Part shown: in pieces, positions 32,229 through 43,236 of the stretch
Layout of the letters: each line of letters starts with the position of its first letter
Position numbering within the stretch: the stretch's first letter is position 1
DNA from: Sepiola atlantica
Taxonomy: Eukaryota > Mollusca > Cephalopoda > Sepiida > Sepiolidae
Direction: 5' to 3'
Assembly: GCA_963556195.1 (NCBI GenBank)
Contig: OY744537.1
Coordinates: 18,629,274-18,693,273 of the forward strand
Length of the DNA stretch: 64,000 bases
Program-made: the position numbers and the translations under genes
Notes under the pieces: model-generated
The model's input: the letters and a program-made list of their open reading frames with translations, nothing else
Told to the model about the DNA's origin: nothing
The model's database searches: none

Positions 32229-33310
32229 TAATAAACTTTGGGAGGCTGTAATTAACACAATATAGAGTGTGTTACTAGCTGCTTGTCAGTAGTAGTAGTA
32301 GTAGTAGTAGTGAATACAGCATAGTATTGTTTAAGAGAAACAGATTGTACAAAAAAAGTAACCAGCCAAAAGATTATAAACAAAAAAGTGTGAATCGATC
32401 TGTTACATACAATATCGAACCTTTTTCAGAGACTGATTAAACTAAGATTATTTCTACATTTATAAAGAACAAACCCTAAAATCCTGACTTTCAAACACAA
32501 CGAGTCACATAGTTCTTCCCAATGAAACTCGAACACATTGATATGCAGAATCTAGATGTACGGATAAACAAGATCAGCAACAAACGTTTGGTATTTCTTC
32601 ACTTGAGCACAATTCGAGAAGCAGGTTGATAAACGTTTGAATATCCTCTAAAGCTTGATGGGCAAATAAGCAATTGATATTTTCGTAATCTTCAGATGTA
32701 ATTCCTCGGTTGCTGACTTTGGCTCAAGGTAATCTCATATTTTTTTTCTGGACGGATTCCAGAATTTTTTCCGAGACGACTGGTTTCAAAGATAGGCCTC
32801 TATCCCTGATTTGAGGAATCATTATCGAGTGATTGGATGATTGCTTGGTTAATACTGAAAAAAAAAAAATCAATTCAATGAAATTAAAATTTGGAACTAA
32901 ATTTATGAGTTTGCCCAAATTTAATGTTCACAATGATTCCTGAGTGCATATTGCGATCAAAGAGAAATTCTGTAAATTCTGTGATGGACTGTCAGATCAA
33001 CTTTTGACCAGTTATTCATAACAGTTTCAAATTCATTCAGTGTTTTATCAAAAAAATACATTTTTTGAAAAAGGACAAAGGACTTTATTAATATCTATAA
33101 TCTACATACTTTTATATTTTGCATAAAGCTATTTTTTATTTTCAAAATTAAAAAAAAAAATGATTGTTAGTCCAGAACACACACATATATATTATATAAT
33201 AAGAAAACCAACTTCTGAAAATAAGAAAAACCGAATAAGACAGCAAATCTTGGACAAATAAATGGCTTGATATTCTATCAAATATAGCTATATCAATAAT
33301 AAATGAAAAT
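32229..33310. other. Unassigned AT-rich sequence
   Basis: An (AGT)n tract lies at 32289-32312. No gene or recognisable element otherwise. Confidence 0.55.
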
Positions 33311-33319
33311 AAATACTTT

Positions 33320-33380
33320 ACTTAGCTTATACTTTACTGCAGTTTCACGGAATTAACGATAATCAAAAGTATACTTGATT
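33320..33380 (-). ncRNA. Hammerhead-like motif, inverted arm
   Basis: On the minus strand stem I (TATACTT/AAGTATA) and stem III (ACTGCAGT) are intact, but the core reads TTGATTA, so it should be inactive. It faces the copy at 33442-33479 as part of an inverted pair sharing TTAGCTTA-type flanks. Confidence 0.45.
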
Positions 33381-33441
33381 GGTCTCTCATGCCTTTTTTC
33401 TTTTATTAATGCCAGACGTTAGACAGCAATTAGGTACACTT

Positions 33442-33479
33442 CTGATGATTGGTAATGCTATGAAACTGCAGTAAACTGT
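33442..33479 (+). ncRNA. Hammerhead-like motif, forward arm
   Basis: CTGATGA 33442-33448, GAAA 33462-33465, palindromic stem III ACTGCAGT (33465-33472), then A at 33473. Stem II is 4 weak pairs around AAT. Stem I has two pairs, one mismatch and three pairs (33436-33441 with 33474-33479). All core residues are present, but the helices are partly eroded. Confidence 0.5.
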
Positions 33480-33499
33480 TAAGCTAAGTACATTTTATT

Positions 33500-34455
33500 A
33501 TCATTTATTATGATGTGTGTGTGTGTGTGAATAAAACCGAACTTTTTATCTGCATTCTTAGTTCACACAATAAAAAGGTTAAAAAAACAAAACCCAAAAT
33601 TAAAACAAAAAAAAAAGACATTAAGAATGAAAGGATAATAATACTCTGTTTTTTTAACCAATCAAATTTAGTCACTCATAAAAATAGCCATTGCCTAATA
33701 TCCCATTAGGATTAACGTACTTAAACATTATCTGCAGGAAAAGAAAAGTGGGATCATTATCATAAAGAGAGTTTCACAACTGACTGACTTTTGCCAGTAA
33801 TTGTTTCAAAGAATGTATCAGCAAGGTCAATCATGGCTAACATTGATAAAGAGAAATGGAGGGGGGAAATAAAAAGAAGAAATGGAAGAAAAAATGCCAA
33901 CCGTTTTTGGACAAAAGAAACGTATTGATCTTTTGGTTATTTCCTTCAACTCACAGTCTATTGACATTTTGGGGGCGAGTGTTTATTTGGGAAAGTGTAA
34001 AATGGCATCGTTTTCATGTTCTGAGTCCTTTAGTTAAAAGCAGCTTCATGAGATTTACTGATTAACTCAGTTCTACTTAATCACAACTGTAGTCATAACA
34101 TTTATTCATAGTTAAATTTAATGAGTGCACACACGATAAAAAGTGTCTGACTCCAAATCAGAAGTGAAATGTTTATTTTTTTTTAATTTAAAAAAATAGT
34201 ACGCAAAATCATTGCGCACGTTTTTGGCAATTGCGTGACTTTGTAAATTTTTCTTAAAATACTAAAATAAAATTAATAAAAGAATTATAGCAATATTTTC
34301 TGCCTGTTAACCTGTATTTAACTCAGCTATCAGCACACTTCATTTTTTTTTTCTCTTAACAAATCACCAATAAATAAGTCCCAGTAATAAAAATTAAAAA
34401 ATAATAATTTTTATACAGTACTAACTGTCAAATGGAAGGAGTCAAGATTTGAGCC
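33500..34455. other. Unassigned AT-rich sequence
   Basis: A (GT)n tract lies at about 33513-33529. Short ORFs only. Confidence 0.55.
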
Positions 34456-34459
34456 CAAT

Positions 34460-34605
34460 CAGATTATTAGTTTAAAAATTACAGTCATCTAAGTGAAGCT
34501 AGTGTTGCAAATTTTTAAAAAATGGAAAAATCTGAATTATTAGTTTAAAAATTACAGTCATCTAGTGTTGCAAATTTTAAAAAAAATGGAAAAATCTGAA
34601 TTTCA
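34460..34605. repeat. Short tandem duplication, about 75 bp
   Basis: TTATTAGTTTAAAAATTACA through GTTGCAAATTTT and AAAATGGAAAAATCTGAA occurs twice in tandem with small indels. Confidence 0.85.
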
Positions 34606-34865
34606 TGTGTTGATCGGAAATATATGCCTACAAAACGTTTGTATTTACATCCAATAAATTTTGTAAATAGAGATTAAAACATTACCATAACAAAAGTAGT
34701 TATAGTTTATAACAATTTGGTCCAATTTATAATTTAATGACCAAACAATACAGTTATAATTAAATTTAACTTGGAAATTTGTTTCAAAAATAATTTGGTT
34801 CAAAAACAGACATAGTTAAAAAAAAAAAAAAAAAAAAAAATGCAAAACAACAATTTAAGTTTAAA

Positions 34866-34897
34866 GACTCCCAGGCATTGCTGGGTAGGTACACCTA
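34866..34897 (+). other. Helitron-type 3' end
   Basis: CCCAG/CTGGG hairpin around GCATTG, then TAGGTACACCTAG: a hairpin about 9 nt before CTAG. The next base is A, and no 5' partner was found. Confidence 0.45.
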
Positions 34898-35078
34898 GAA
34901 AGTATGAGTTTTTTCCTAGTTATTAATAAAGTTCAAATCCCATCAGATCGATTATGTTGAGAAATGAATGAAGGTCACCTAAAATACAACTTGTGTTCAA
35001 TTAATCATTTAAAATCAGTATTGACCTGCTAAAAACTTATAGATTTACCTTAAAATGGACAAATCAATTGTAGAAGAA

Positions 35079-35390
35079 AACAGTCTGTATGTGGATGACT
35101 ATATGACGCTCCCTCCGGGTAGAGCTTATTTTTGTAAGGGTATCGCCAACTGCCATTTAGCTTTAAGGCATAGCTCATTAGGTAAAACTAATTCAAGCTC
35201 CCGGCATTTGCAATGTTTACATTGAGATACTTCTTACATTCAGTCAGTGTTGTATGATGGCGTAGGGGTTAGCAGCACCGACTGTCAGCTCGACGGTTGC
35301 GTTTCGATCCCGGCTTGATGCACTAACTGGTCTAGCCGCACTGATGAGCTGTGAAACAGCGAAACAGTCTGTATGTGGATGACTATATAT
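35079..35390 (+). mobile_element. tRNA/hammerhead SINE unit between long direct repeats
   Basis: A 25-27 bp direct repeat (ACAGTCTGTATGTGGATGAC plus CTATAT) lies at about 35080 and again at 35364, period near 285-287 bp. Between them are about 150 bp of unrecognised body, a tRNA-like head with A-box-like TGGCGTAGGGG (35258-35268) and B-box-like GTTTCGATCCC (35301-35311), and a complete hammerhead (35336-35378). The direct repeats include the ribozyme's stem III and 3' stem I strand. They are either a long target duplication with microhomology or evidence of a tandem, retrozyme-like arrangement. Confidence 0.72.
35336..35378 (+). ncRNA. Hammerhead ribozyme, well preserved
   Basis: CTGATGA 35341-35347. 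Stem II is GCTGT/ACAGC around GAA (35348-35360), all paired. GAAA is at 35361-35364. Stem III is ACAG-T-CTGT (35364-35372), with A at 35373 in the cleavage position. Stem I is CCGCA (35336-35340) with TGTGG (35374-35378). All conserved positions are present. Same family as 14163-14222. Confidence 0.75.
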
Positions 35391-35399
35391 ATATATATA

Positions 35400-35655
35400 T
35401 GATAATTTTATTTACACAGACATGTACAAAATCTGCGACACTGGCATGTCGATGTTATAGATCAACAGTTACTATAAACTGAGATCTCATCAGGCAGAGT
35501 TAGAATCCGATCTTAACCTCAGATCATATTTGGAGAGAATATATAAAGCTCTATTTTGATATTGAGCACTTTTTATAAACCCGGTTAAAATTCTCTTGAT
35601 TACCACCCTGTGGATATTTTTTACCTGGATTATTACCATTATTATTATTATAAAT
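35400..35655 (+). repeat. Dispersed repeat shared with 57290-57615
   Basis: It contains GACATGTACAAAATCTGCGA, ACTGAGATCTCATCAGGCAG, GAGCACTTTTTATAA and TACCTGGATTATTACC, and ends at (TAT)n/(TA)n. The minus strand CTGATGAGATCTCAG has no GAAA and is not a hammerhead. Possibly the terminal region of a retroelement; the family is not recognised. Confidence 0.6.
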
Positions 35656-36400
35656 ATATATATATATATATATATATAAGATGATAATATTAAATAAACT
35701 TACTATACCCTAACACTCTCTCCTATCATGCTCCTCGGCCTACTTTCTACCCCCCTCTTATCCACATTACCAGCAAATCATTCCAGAAGTTTTCAACTAA
35801 CAGTTGCATGTTGAAACACCCACAGCCTCCCCACTACCCATATCCCCTATTTCCATGTTTTTACCTTTACATTAATATGTCGATTAACAGAGAGAGGGGC
35901 TAGACACAGACACCGAGACAGGCCAAGAAGACCAATGGTCGTTGCCAACGAGAAATCAATGGTAAACGGCTGTTGCTATAACACAAAATAATTTGCAACA
36001 ATTATCGAAAGAGGTAGAGGATGCTAGAATTCTCGGTAGAATGATGCCACTCAGACCCCTGTGAATATCAACTGTTATTGCCAGAAATCAATCACTGGTA
36101 AGGACATAAGAGAGAACTCCTAGCACGTAAATAATACCACTAACAACAACAACTAATTAATTATAATATAAGTAAATAGTCATACTAGGTTTATAGATCC
36201 CAGAAAAACATACTAGATTGTCTTACTGGACACACAGCCTAGTTATTGGATAAATGCATTGTTAAGAGATGTTTTATAATGAATTCTACCTAGAGGTTGT
36301 GAGTTCAGGGTCTTATGAAGGAACTTATGAAAAAAAAAAAAATCAATAACTGATACTAGATATCTAAGAAGCATGGACTGCAGAACATGAGCAGTCTATC
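35656..36400. other. Unassigned sequence
   Basis: No element recognised in this stretch. Confidence 0.5.
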
Positions 36401-36404
36401 CTAG

Positions 36405-36545
36405 TGGATTAAATAATTTATTCAGTCCAAAATTCCCAGATACAACAAAGACACCTGAAGACAGCCAGAGTGTAGAATGGCTAAAACGTTGGGAACATAA
36501 AAAGAACCAAGTTGAGAACAACAGTCTGAAACATCTAAAAGGTGA
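36405..36545 (+). repeat. Hairpin-bearing dispersed repeat, fourth copy
   Basis: GTGGATTAAATAATT, then CCTGAAGACAGCCA, a stem-loop, AAAACGTTGGGAAC and ACAACAGTCTGAAACATC: a diverged copy of the family at 6165 and 9690. Confidence 0.5.
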
Positions 36546-37181
36546 CACGCTTTCAGTGTCGACGAATATAAACCTACAAATTAACCTACTGTCGATACAT
36601 ATGCTCTCTCCTTTATTCAATAGATTTTTCAACAGATATGTATCAGTCTGAGCGAAGAAAGAGTTATGCACATCTGATATTCAGATAAAATACAGCAGAT
36701 TCCATTCGACCACCTAAAGCAGGTGCCTGCAAGAGAAAATGCCCACGGCAGATAATTCAAAGAGAATTCAACTAAAACTCCAGGCAACACAAATTTATTT
36801 CTTTTCTTTATTATTTTTCTTCTCTTTTTTTTTTTTTCAAAAATATCTTTGGCCCAAAGGCTATGATAGCATCAGTGATACCTTGGAGCTAGCTTTCACC
36901 TTACCACAGTTTGGTCAGGAACCGTTTCAATGAATGCTTGTGCGATGCAACATTGCTTCATCATCTACAACTGCTATCGGCAGGTGCAGTCACACACCAA
37001 AAGATAGATCAAAAAATGAATTCTTTAGAAATCTTATGGTCAATATGTTAGCACACACGTTGCCCTACATATCAGATGTGATCTAAACAGAAATGAATCT
37101 TTTTATTCATTTTCCATTTTAGGACTGAATTTGTATTAATTTCAACAACAAAAAATTGTTACGATAAACATATCTTCTTAA
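36546..37181. other. Unassigned sequence
   Basis: No gene supported. Short poly-T run near 36828. Confidence 0.5.
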
Positions 37182-38686
37182 TCTTATATATAAAGTCGAG
37201 TGAGATTTTTCCCATTATCTTTGACCAAAATACCTTTCTCGCCAAAAGATAGATAAACAAATCTGTTTTGTAAGTACGATATGAAAAATAATGGTTTGTG
37301 TTCTACCCCCCCCCCCCCAAATCGATTTTTAACTTCTTATATTTAATCCGATCAACACATTTTGTTTTGATTATTAATGTCATAGTGGGATTCAGAGGAG
37401 ATAACCCTCTGTCTCTTTCAAGTCCTTTTCCTGCAACCTGAATCACTGTACTAATCTTATAACGGATTTTTCGATATTCACTCTTGAATTTAGTAGATAG
37501 TGCTCAACTGTATAACCAGTTAAGCTTCAAACAAATACTGAAGAGAAAGTGGGTTTATATTAAGGCTGGAATGTTTCATTATGCTTAGATGGGCAAGTCC
37601 ATTCTTTGAGCTCTGATTAGATGCTAGTCCATGAGTGGATAACCTCTTATATAAATTTTGCTTCATTCAAGCAACATCTACATTTGAACTATTGGAGCTG
37701 GTAAGTGTTAATTTGATTCTACAGTTAAAGATCATACAGGTGAACATTTCTGTAATAATCTTCCACAGTTATTTTTTTACATTAACAGATATGAGTTACA
37801 AATGCCTCTTTCAATAATTACTTAAAGCAAATACTGAATATTTGGTAATGTCACTTTTTTCATTAATTATTTTTATAACAATTACAGGCACACCAAAAAT
37901 ACATTTTACATACGATCAACAGATAAGAACATTATGACTCTTACTCCTACATGCATCTTTACATTTTACAGCATTCACTCTGTTTGAACAAATATTCAAC
38001 CGAATTGAGATTACCAATTGAACAAAATCTACGTGTTCTATTTCTTTTCAAATTTATAAAATTCTTAAAATAACTGAGTTTTAACTTTTTAATTAAGGCC
38101 GTAATTTAGAACGCCACAAACCTGGCAATGTTCAATAGGGAACAGCATTTGATCTGCTTAACATTTAACAACCGAGACTGATACACTATCTATGTCCCTC
38201 AAAATTTAAATGTTGATACAGATTCTGGGAGATAAAAAGGTAAAGGTAAAGGTCACATAGCCTGGATGCGCACGAGTGTCATTGCCGACATCGCACACTA
38301 CCCATGGCCGTAGCGGTGGTGATTTGTTAAGAATCACCGTGTCTAGGGCACAGCATATGGAAGGCGGAGCCCATCCCTCTCCTTCCGCTGCCTTGAACCT
38401 TCCCTGAGTTTTAGTCCTACTGCTGGGTGGACAGAGGGAGTTTTCAGACCCGAAAATTTGCATGCCGTGAGTGGGATCGAACCCGGGTCGTCCAGCCCAA
38501 AGACAAGTGCCATAACCACTCGTCCACAGGCTCTCCCTATCTGAGAGATAGTAAAAGGGTTAAAAAGTTGAAGTACTGTGTATTCTGAAGTATGACACGA
38601 CTATTAATATATTTCAAATTATTTTTCTCTAAGCCTCCACTCGACACTAGGTCTCTTCCCGGGCAACGCCAGGTAAGGACAGCTAG
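37182..38686 (+). mobile_element. Non-autonomous Helitron, 1.5 kb
   Basis: It starts TCTTATATATAAAGTCGAG after A (37181). It ends with the hairpin CCCGGGCAACGCCAGG (38658-38673), then GGACAGCTAG before T (38687). The 5'-TC, hairpin and CTAG, and A/T insertion all match. It holds a poly-C run at 37308 and the tRNA-SINE at 38235-38540. No Rep/helicase coding. Confidence 0.75.
38229..38540 (-). mobile_element. tRNA-derived SINE
   Basis: Minus strand: A box TGGACGAGTGG and perfect B box GGTTCGATCCC, about 45 nt apart (38460-38530). The body of about 220 bp ends in an (ACCTTT)n-type tail (plus AAAGGTAAAGGTAAAGG at 38235-38252). Possible GAGATA flanks are at 38229-38234 and 38545-38550. The class II-like serine/leucine tRNA look of the head is an impression only. 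It is inserted within the Helitron. Confidence 0.82.
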
Positions 38687-38869
38687 TATAAGAATAGTTT
38701 TTTTTCTAATAAATGCTGATGAGTACAATACTTTTAAAAAGCTAATAAAGGCAGTTTCATTTTAACGAATTGTCTTCTATCTTTAAACTAACATGCATGA
38801 GAAGAGTAACAGGATTTACATTGAATTAAAAAATATATATTTGAAGGAAGTCACTCCATTAAGTCACTT

Positions 38870-39520
38870 GATGTAAGGAGCTAAAAAGAATGAATGATGA
38901 TTATCGCAAAAACAGGAGATGCCTATTAATCTCAGTCTTGAAAAGATCACGGCTATAGGTAGGAGGAAGCTGTATTATAACGAGGTATCAAAACAGTGAA
39001 TTAGTGAAGACCACTAGACCAACAAGTCAAACGAGCTGAAACAAAGGAAGCAGGAAATAAATCAGACACTTCTGAAGAACACATGCCATAATAGTACTTA
39101 TAGAAGAGGCTGAAACTAGCAACATCACATCTGTGAGAGAAAGAGGGTGCAGAGTAGCTGAACCTCATCAAGAACTCTCAAATGGAACAGAGATTCACCA
39201 GCCAAAATATGACAACAGTATTCACTACAAGGTCTGATAGTAGATTTGTAGATAGAGAATAGCTTCAGGTATGAGAAAGTGTTTGGAACAATATAGAGAA
39301 CCGACTTTACGAAAAGCAGAAAGAGCAACGGATCTAATGTACGAACTCCAAGAAAGATTTGATGAGAAAGAAAGACCAAGAAGTTTCAGAGTCGATTTCA
39401 CTTCAAGAACAGAGCCATCCATGAAAATCTCAGGAAGAAAAAGGTCACGCCTACGATTGAAAGACACAAACTTGACAGTATTAAACGAAAGTAGCAGTAA
39501 ACTCCATATATTCATTAAAG
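38870..39520 (-). pseudogene. Jockey-like LINE, C-terminal half
   Basis: Minus ORFs 39225-39515 and 39125-39379 overlap across a frameshift. They read LKLLGLSFSSNLSWSSYI, RKVGSLYCSKHFLIPEAIL and PCSEYCCHILAGESLFHLR, the region after the reverse-transcriptase catalytic core in jockey-like polyproteins. The 3' end near 38870 matches 7966-8290. It has several frameshifts. Confidence 0.78.
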
Positions 39521-40122
39521 GGAATCTAAATTGCCTCCCAAACCTTTAAATGGAAAGGTGACTAAGCATAACTTAAGATTTTAAAACAGTTATCCTTGCA
39601 ACTATCAGCTCAAAAACAGGACTATAAAATAGATGTTGATCAACCTTTGAATCGAAAATTTTTCCATTGAGAATTAAAATGACTATTTATGTACATGCGA
39701 TGGAACGGGTTGCATGATTCACATATTTATTCATTAAGAAGTGCCTTATAGAGTCAGATTAGCAATGAAATGAATAAAAAAATAAGTGAATTAACTGTTC
39801 TTTTAAGGGCAAGAAGGCTATTTTTATTAAAAAAAAAAGAAGATGGTAAAGCCTATCTAGTGTTAAATACTAAACAAATTCAGAGAAGGAAACAATTTAC
39901 AGAGTAATGTACCGTTTTTATTCGCTATTAATAAATTCATTCTGAATAAAATTTGTAGACAAAGTAGACATACTTGAAATCAAACCAGAGTTTAATGCTA
40001 ATTGGACTTGACATTTGCACAGCTGTTAAAAATGTAGTTAACATAAAAAAAAAGTGTTTCCAGTTTGTACACTGGTAAGATTTATATTCAATGATATACA
40101 TTTGTTACATATACATATGTGT

Positions 40123-40166
<44 letters not shown>

Positions 40167-40168
40167 TA
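39521..40168. other. Unassigned sequence
   Basis: No supported gene; a (CA)n tract lies at about 40137-40161. Confidence 0.5.
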
Positions 40169-40627
40169 CAGTAGACCCCTGCTATCTGTGGGCTCAACAT
40201 TAGCGGTTTCACAAATTCGCGGATTTTCAGCATGAGCTTTGACTTAACATTGTCTTCATAAATTCGGTAGAACTTACAAATATGATAATCATTTAAGTCC
40301 AACTTAGGCGAATATGACAAAAAAAAAACACAATTAAAAATGCTAATTATGCTGTAGGATTCATATTAAATGCGGCTCATACAAAAGCATTGGTTATCCA
40401 AATTTTTGTGAACTTTATACAGAAACAGACATTTTTTTTACATCAACCAAATTGCAAGCAGAAAGGGCTAATTTACGATAATTTTGTGGCGTTCATGCAA
40501 AAAACACATGCTACTGTACAAAAACCTGATTTTTAGTGAACTTTGAGGCATCAAAATCTATTTGCAGATTTTTGCTATTCACGTGCGTGTCTGGAACGTA
40601 ACCCCCATGAATAGCAAAGGCCTACTG
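40169..40627. mobile_element. Pogo/Tigger-type non-autonomous DNA transposon
   Basis: The ends are CAGTAGACCCCTGCTAT and the complement of CAGTAGGCCTTTGCTATTC, followed inward by ATGGGGGTTACGTTCCAG on the right. This is the typical terminal pattern of Tigger-like elements. A TA precedes the left end; the right flank is AT, so the duplication is imperfect. There is no transposase in 459 bp. Confidence 0.78.
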
Positions 40628-40629
40628 AT

Positions 40630-40631
<2 letters not shown>

Positions 40632-40657
<26 letters not shown>
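40632..40657. repeat. (TA)n microsatellite
   Basis: Short TA tract directly after the pogo-type element. Confidence 0.9.
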
Positions 40658-40661
<4 letters not shown>

Positions 40662-40707
40662 AGAAGAAAAAAGTGATCGTTGGGTCACCCATTGAGCTTG
40701 GGTTAAA

Positions 40708-40752
40708 TTGCAAATTCACTTTTTACTGATTCAGTAAAAAGTGAATTTGCAA
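40708..40752. repeat. Perfect 45-nt palindrome
   Basis: Arms of 22 bp (TTGCAAATTCACTTTTTACT plus GA) are perfectly complementary with a 1-nt centre at 40730. No element boundary was identified. Confidence 0.95.
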
Positions 40753-40904
40753 AGCCAGTTAAATATTTAAAAAAAAAAAAAAATCCAAAATCAGTTTATT
40801 CCTGCTCTCTATATCTCCCTCCTTTTGTCTACAGTTACAGGTTAAATAGTATCACTACTTGTGGCGATATTCCCTTTTTGTTTATTTTGTTTATTCCAAT
40901 CTTT

Positions 40905-41760
40905 TTATGCTTTCATTTCTTTATTACTCTCGACTGTTAACAAACAGAGAGGAACGGATTGACAGAAGCGAGAGTGATAGACACAGCATAAAATAAGAAT
41001 CATACACCAGAGGGTGGGAGTGATAGATAGAAATTTAGTAAGAGATGGCTTAATTCCAAACTGACTAATTAGAATAATTAAAATGGAAGTTTTTTTTAGC
41101 ATATAGTTTGTGTGATTAAAATATACAGGGAAAAAGCTTTAGGGGAAACAAACGTTGGTTTACTTTGCTTCAGTATAATAATATGTGTGGGTGGGTGTGT
41201 GTGAAAGAGAAAGAGAGAAAGAGGAAAAGATGACCAAAATTGTTTTTTTTTGTGTGCCGTTTCAGTATATCATATACATTTCTTTATTACCTTCGACTGT
41301 CAATAAACAAAGGGAATGACAGAAGCGAGAGTGATAGATACCATATTATATAAAAGGGAGAGTGTTATACAAAATAGGGCCAGAGTGATAGATAGCTTTG
41401 TAAGAGGTGGGTCACTTGGTGGTTTAATTCCAAATTGCGACTAATTATAACTATTAAATGCTAAGGTTTTTTTTGTACTTTATCAGATTAAGACCTGAGC
41501 TAACTTTGACCCCCACCATGACTCTAACACTAACCTTAACCCTAACACCCACCCTGACCCTAACGACAGTTAGCTCGGGTCCTAATCTGGATAAGCACCG
41601 TTTTTTGTTTTTTTCAGACATAACTCAATGCCAAAACTGAGGAATATTTTAGTATGTATGTTGTGTGATTAAAATGCGGAAAAGATGACCAGAAAATATT
41701 TTTTTTGTGCAACGTTTCAGTATATTATATATACATTGTTAGGCCACCGAGAGTGAGGAA
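40905..41760. repeat. Diverged tandem duplication, about 370-bp period
   Basis: TTTCTTTATTACTCTCGACTG near 40915 and TTTCTTTATTACCTTCGACTG near 41280 start two copies sharing GACAGAAGCGAGAGTGATAG and GTGTGATTAAAAT. Such duplications are common inside Helitrons, and a possible Helitron 5' end lies at 42082. Confidence 0.7.
41484..41594. repeat. Inverted repeat with CCCTAA-rich loop
   Basis: CAGATTAAGACCTGAGCTAA (41484) and its near complement at 41573-41594 (19 of 21 pairs) flank a segment with scattered CCTAACCCTAA-like motifs. The minus strand is G-rich, with TTAGGG-like triplets. It may be a small MITE; too irregular for telomeric DNA. Confidence 0.6.
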
Positions 41761-41927
41761 CCTCTCAGCTTTTGTTAAGGCATCCATCTAGAAGGGAAAC
41801 TCTGAATTAACACCCGCCTCAGTACTAATCTGGATATCTCGCATTTGCTTGCGGCTGGGTACTTTGATACTGCCCGTAAGAGTCACTGTAGTGTTGTGCA
41901 AGCTCTACGCGGCTGCATTTATATACT

Positions 41928-41997
41928 TCATTTAGTTAGCTCAGTGGTAAAGTCACCGCTTTTCAGCTAGATGTTACGGTTTCGATTCCAAGTCCCT
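41928..41997 (+). mobile_element. tRNA-like SINE head or tRNA pseudogene
   Basis: A box TAGCTCAGTGG fits the consensus exactly; B box GTTTCGATTCC follows at the expected spacing. The stems and CCA-end are not convincing. The body downstream is short, ending near a possible Helitron end. Confidence 0.6.
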
Positions 41998-42044
41998 CCA
42001 TCCAATTTATTTGTTGTTTATTTATTGAATTTCGTTGGGAGCAT

Positions 42045-42082
42045 GACACACGTACGTACACCTTAGCTTATTAATATATAGA
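42045..42082 (-). other. Possible Helitron 5' end
   Basis: On the minus strand, TCTATATATTAATAAGCTAA starts at 42082 after A. It resembles the 5' ends at 37182 and 47047. The matching 3' end was not found. Confidence 0.35.
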
Positions 42083-42484
42083 TAATAAGAAAAATTGAAA
42101 ACTATTTTCTTTAACTGTGGAAGTTCCACAGATTGCACTTGTTATCATTCTGTCAGTTTGAGGAGGTCATGGATTTTGTACACGGATGATAATTCATTCT
42201 CCGGTGCACAAAGCCTGGTGATAGACTGTTACCCATACAGTAATCCTCCATTCCACCCTCTATAACACTGAAAAATGTAAAAACAAGCACTGGTACACAT
42301 GGCTTCAGTGCTGTCAAGAGTTACCAGGATATTACTGAATACAGCTTCAAACCGTCTTAGACAGTCTGACTCTAAGTTTTTCCATGGGATTGACTCTGAA
42401 AACCTTTCCCATCAGTAGGCATAACTATAAAATAGAGAAAAAAAAATTAAATCTGTGTTTCTTATCAGTACTTAGATGGATATT

Positions 42485-42690
42485 ATTTAGATAGGCATTA
42501 TTATTATTATTTAGATGGACATTATTATTATTATTTAGATGGACATTATTATTATTATTATTTAGATAAGCATTATTATTATTTTTTAGATGAGCATTAT
42601 TATTATTATTTAAATGGGCATTATTATTATTATTATTTAGATGGGCATTATTATTATTTAGATGGGCATTATTATTATTTTTTAGATGAG

Positions 42691-42721
<31 letters not shown>

Positions 42722-43236
42722 TAGATGGGCATTATTATTATTTAGATGGGCATTATTATTATTATTATTATTATTATTTAGATGGGCATTATTATTATTA
42801 TTATTATTATTATTTAGATGGGCATTATTATTATTTAGATGGGCATTATTATTATTATTTAGATGAGCATTATTATTATTATTATTATTATTTAGATGGG
42901 CATTATTATTATTATTTAGATGGGCATTATTATTATTATTATTATTATTATTTAGATGGGCATTATTATTATTTAGATGGGCATTATTATTATTATTATT
43001 ATTATTTAGATGGGCATTATTATTATTTAGATGGGCATTATTATTATTATTATTATTTAGATGGGCATTATTATTATTATTATTATTTAGATGGGCATTA
43101 TTATTATTTAGATGGGCATTATTATTATTATTTAGATGGGCATTATTATTATTTAGATGGGCATTATTATTATTATTTAGATGGGCATTATTATTATTTA
43201 GATGGGCATTATTATTATTATTATTATTATTATTGA
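42485..43236. repeat. (ATT)n array with periodic TAGATGGGC spacers
   Basis: About 29 blocks of 3-9 ATT units, separated by an 11-nt spacer TTAGATGGGCA (variants TAGATGAGC, TAGATGGAC). It abuts the 3' end of the LINE at 43237-44310, whose tail is itself AAT repeats on the minus strand. Confidence 0.95.

Noticed and set aside
41520..41570. Interstitial telomere (CCCTAA)n
   Set aside because: Motifs are irregular, fewer than a handful, and lie inside a short inverted repeat.
41928..41997. Functional tRNA gene
   Set aside because: A and B boxes fit, but acceptor and anticodon stems do not pair convincingly.
42485..43236. CRISPR-like appearance of regularly spaced TAGATGGGC
   Set aside because: Spacers are simple (ATT)n of variable length, the repeat is only 11 nt, and the genome is eukaryotic.
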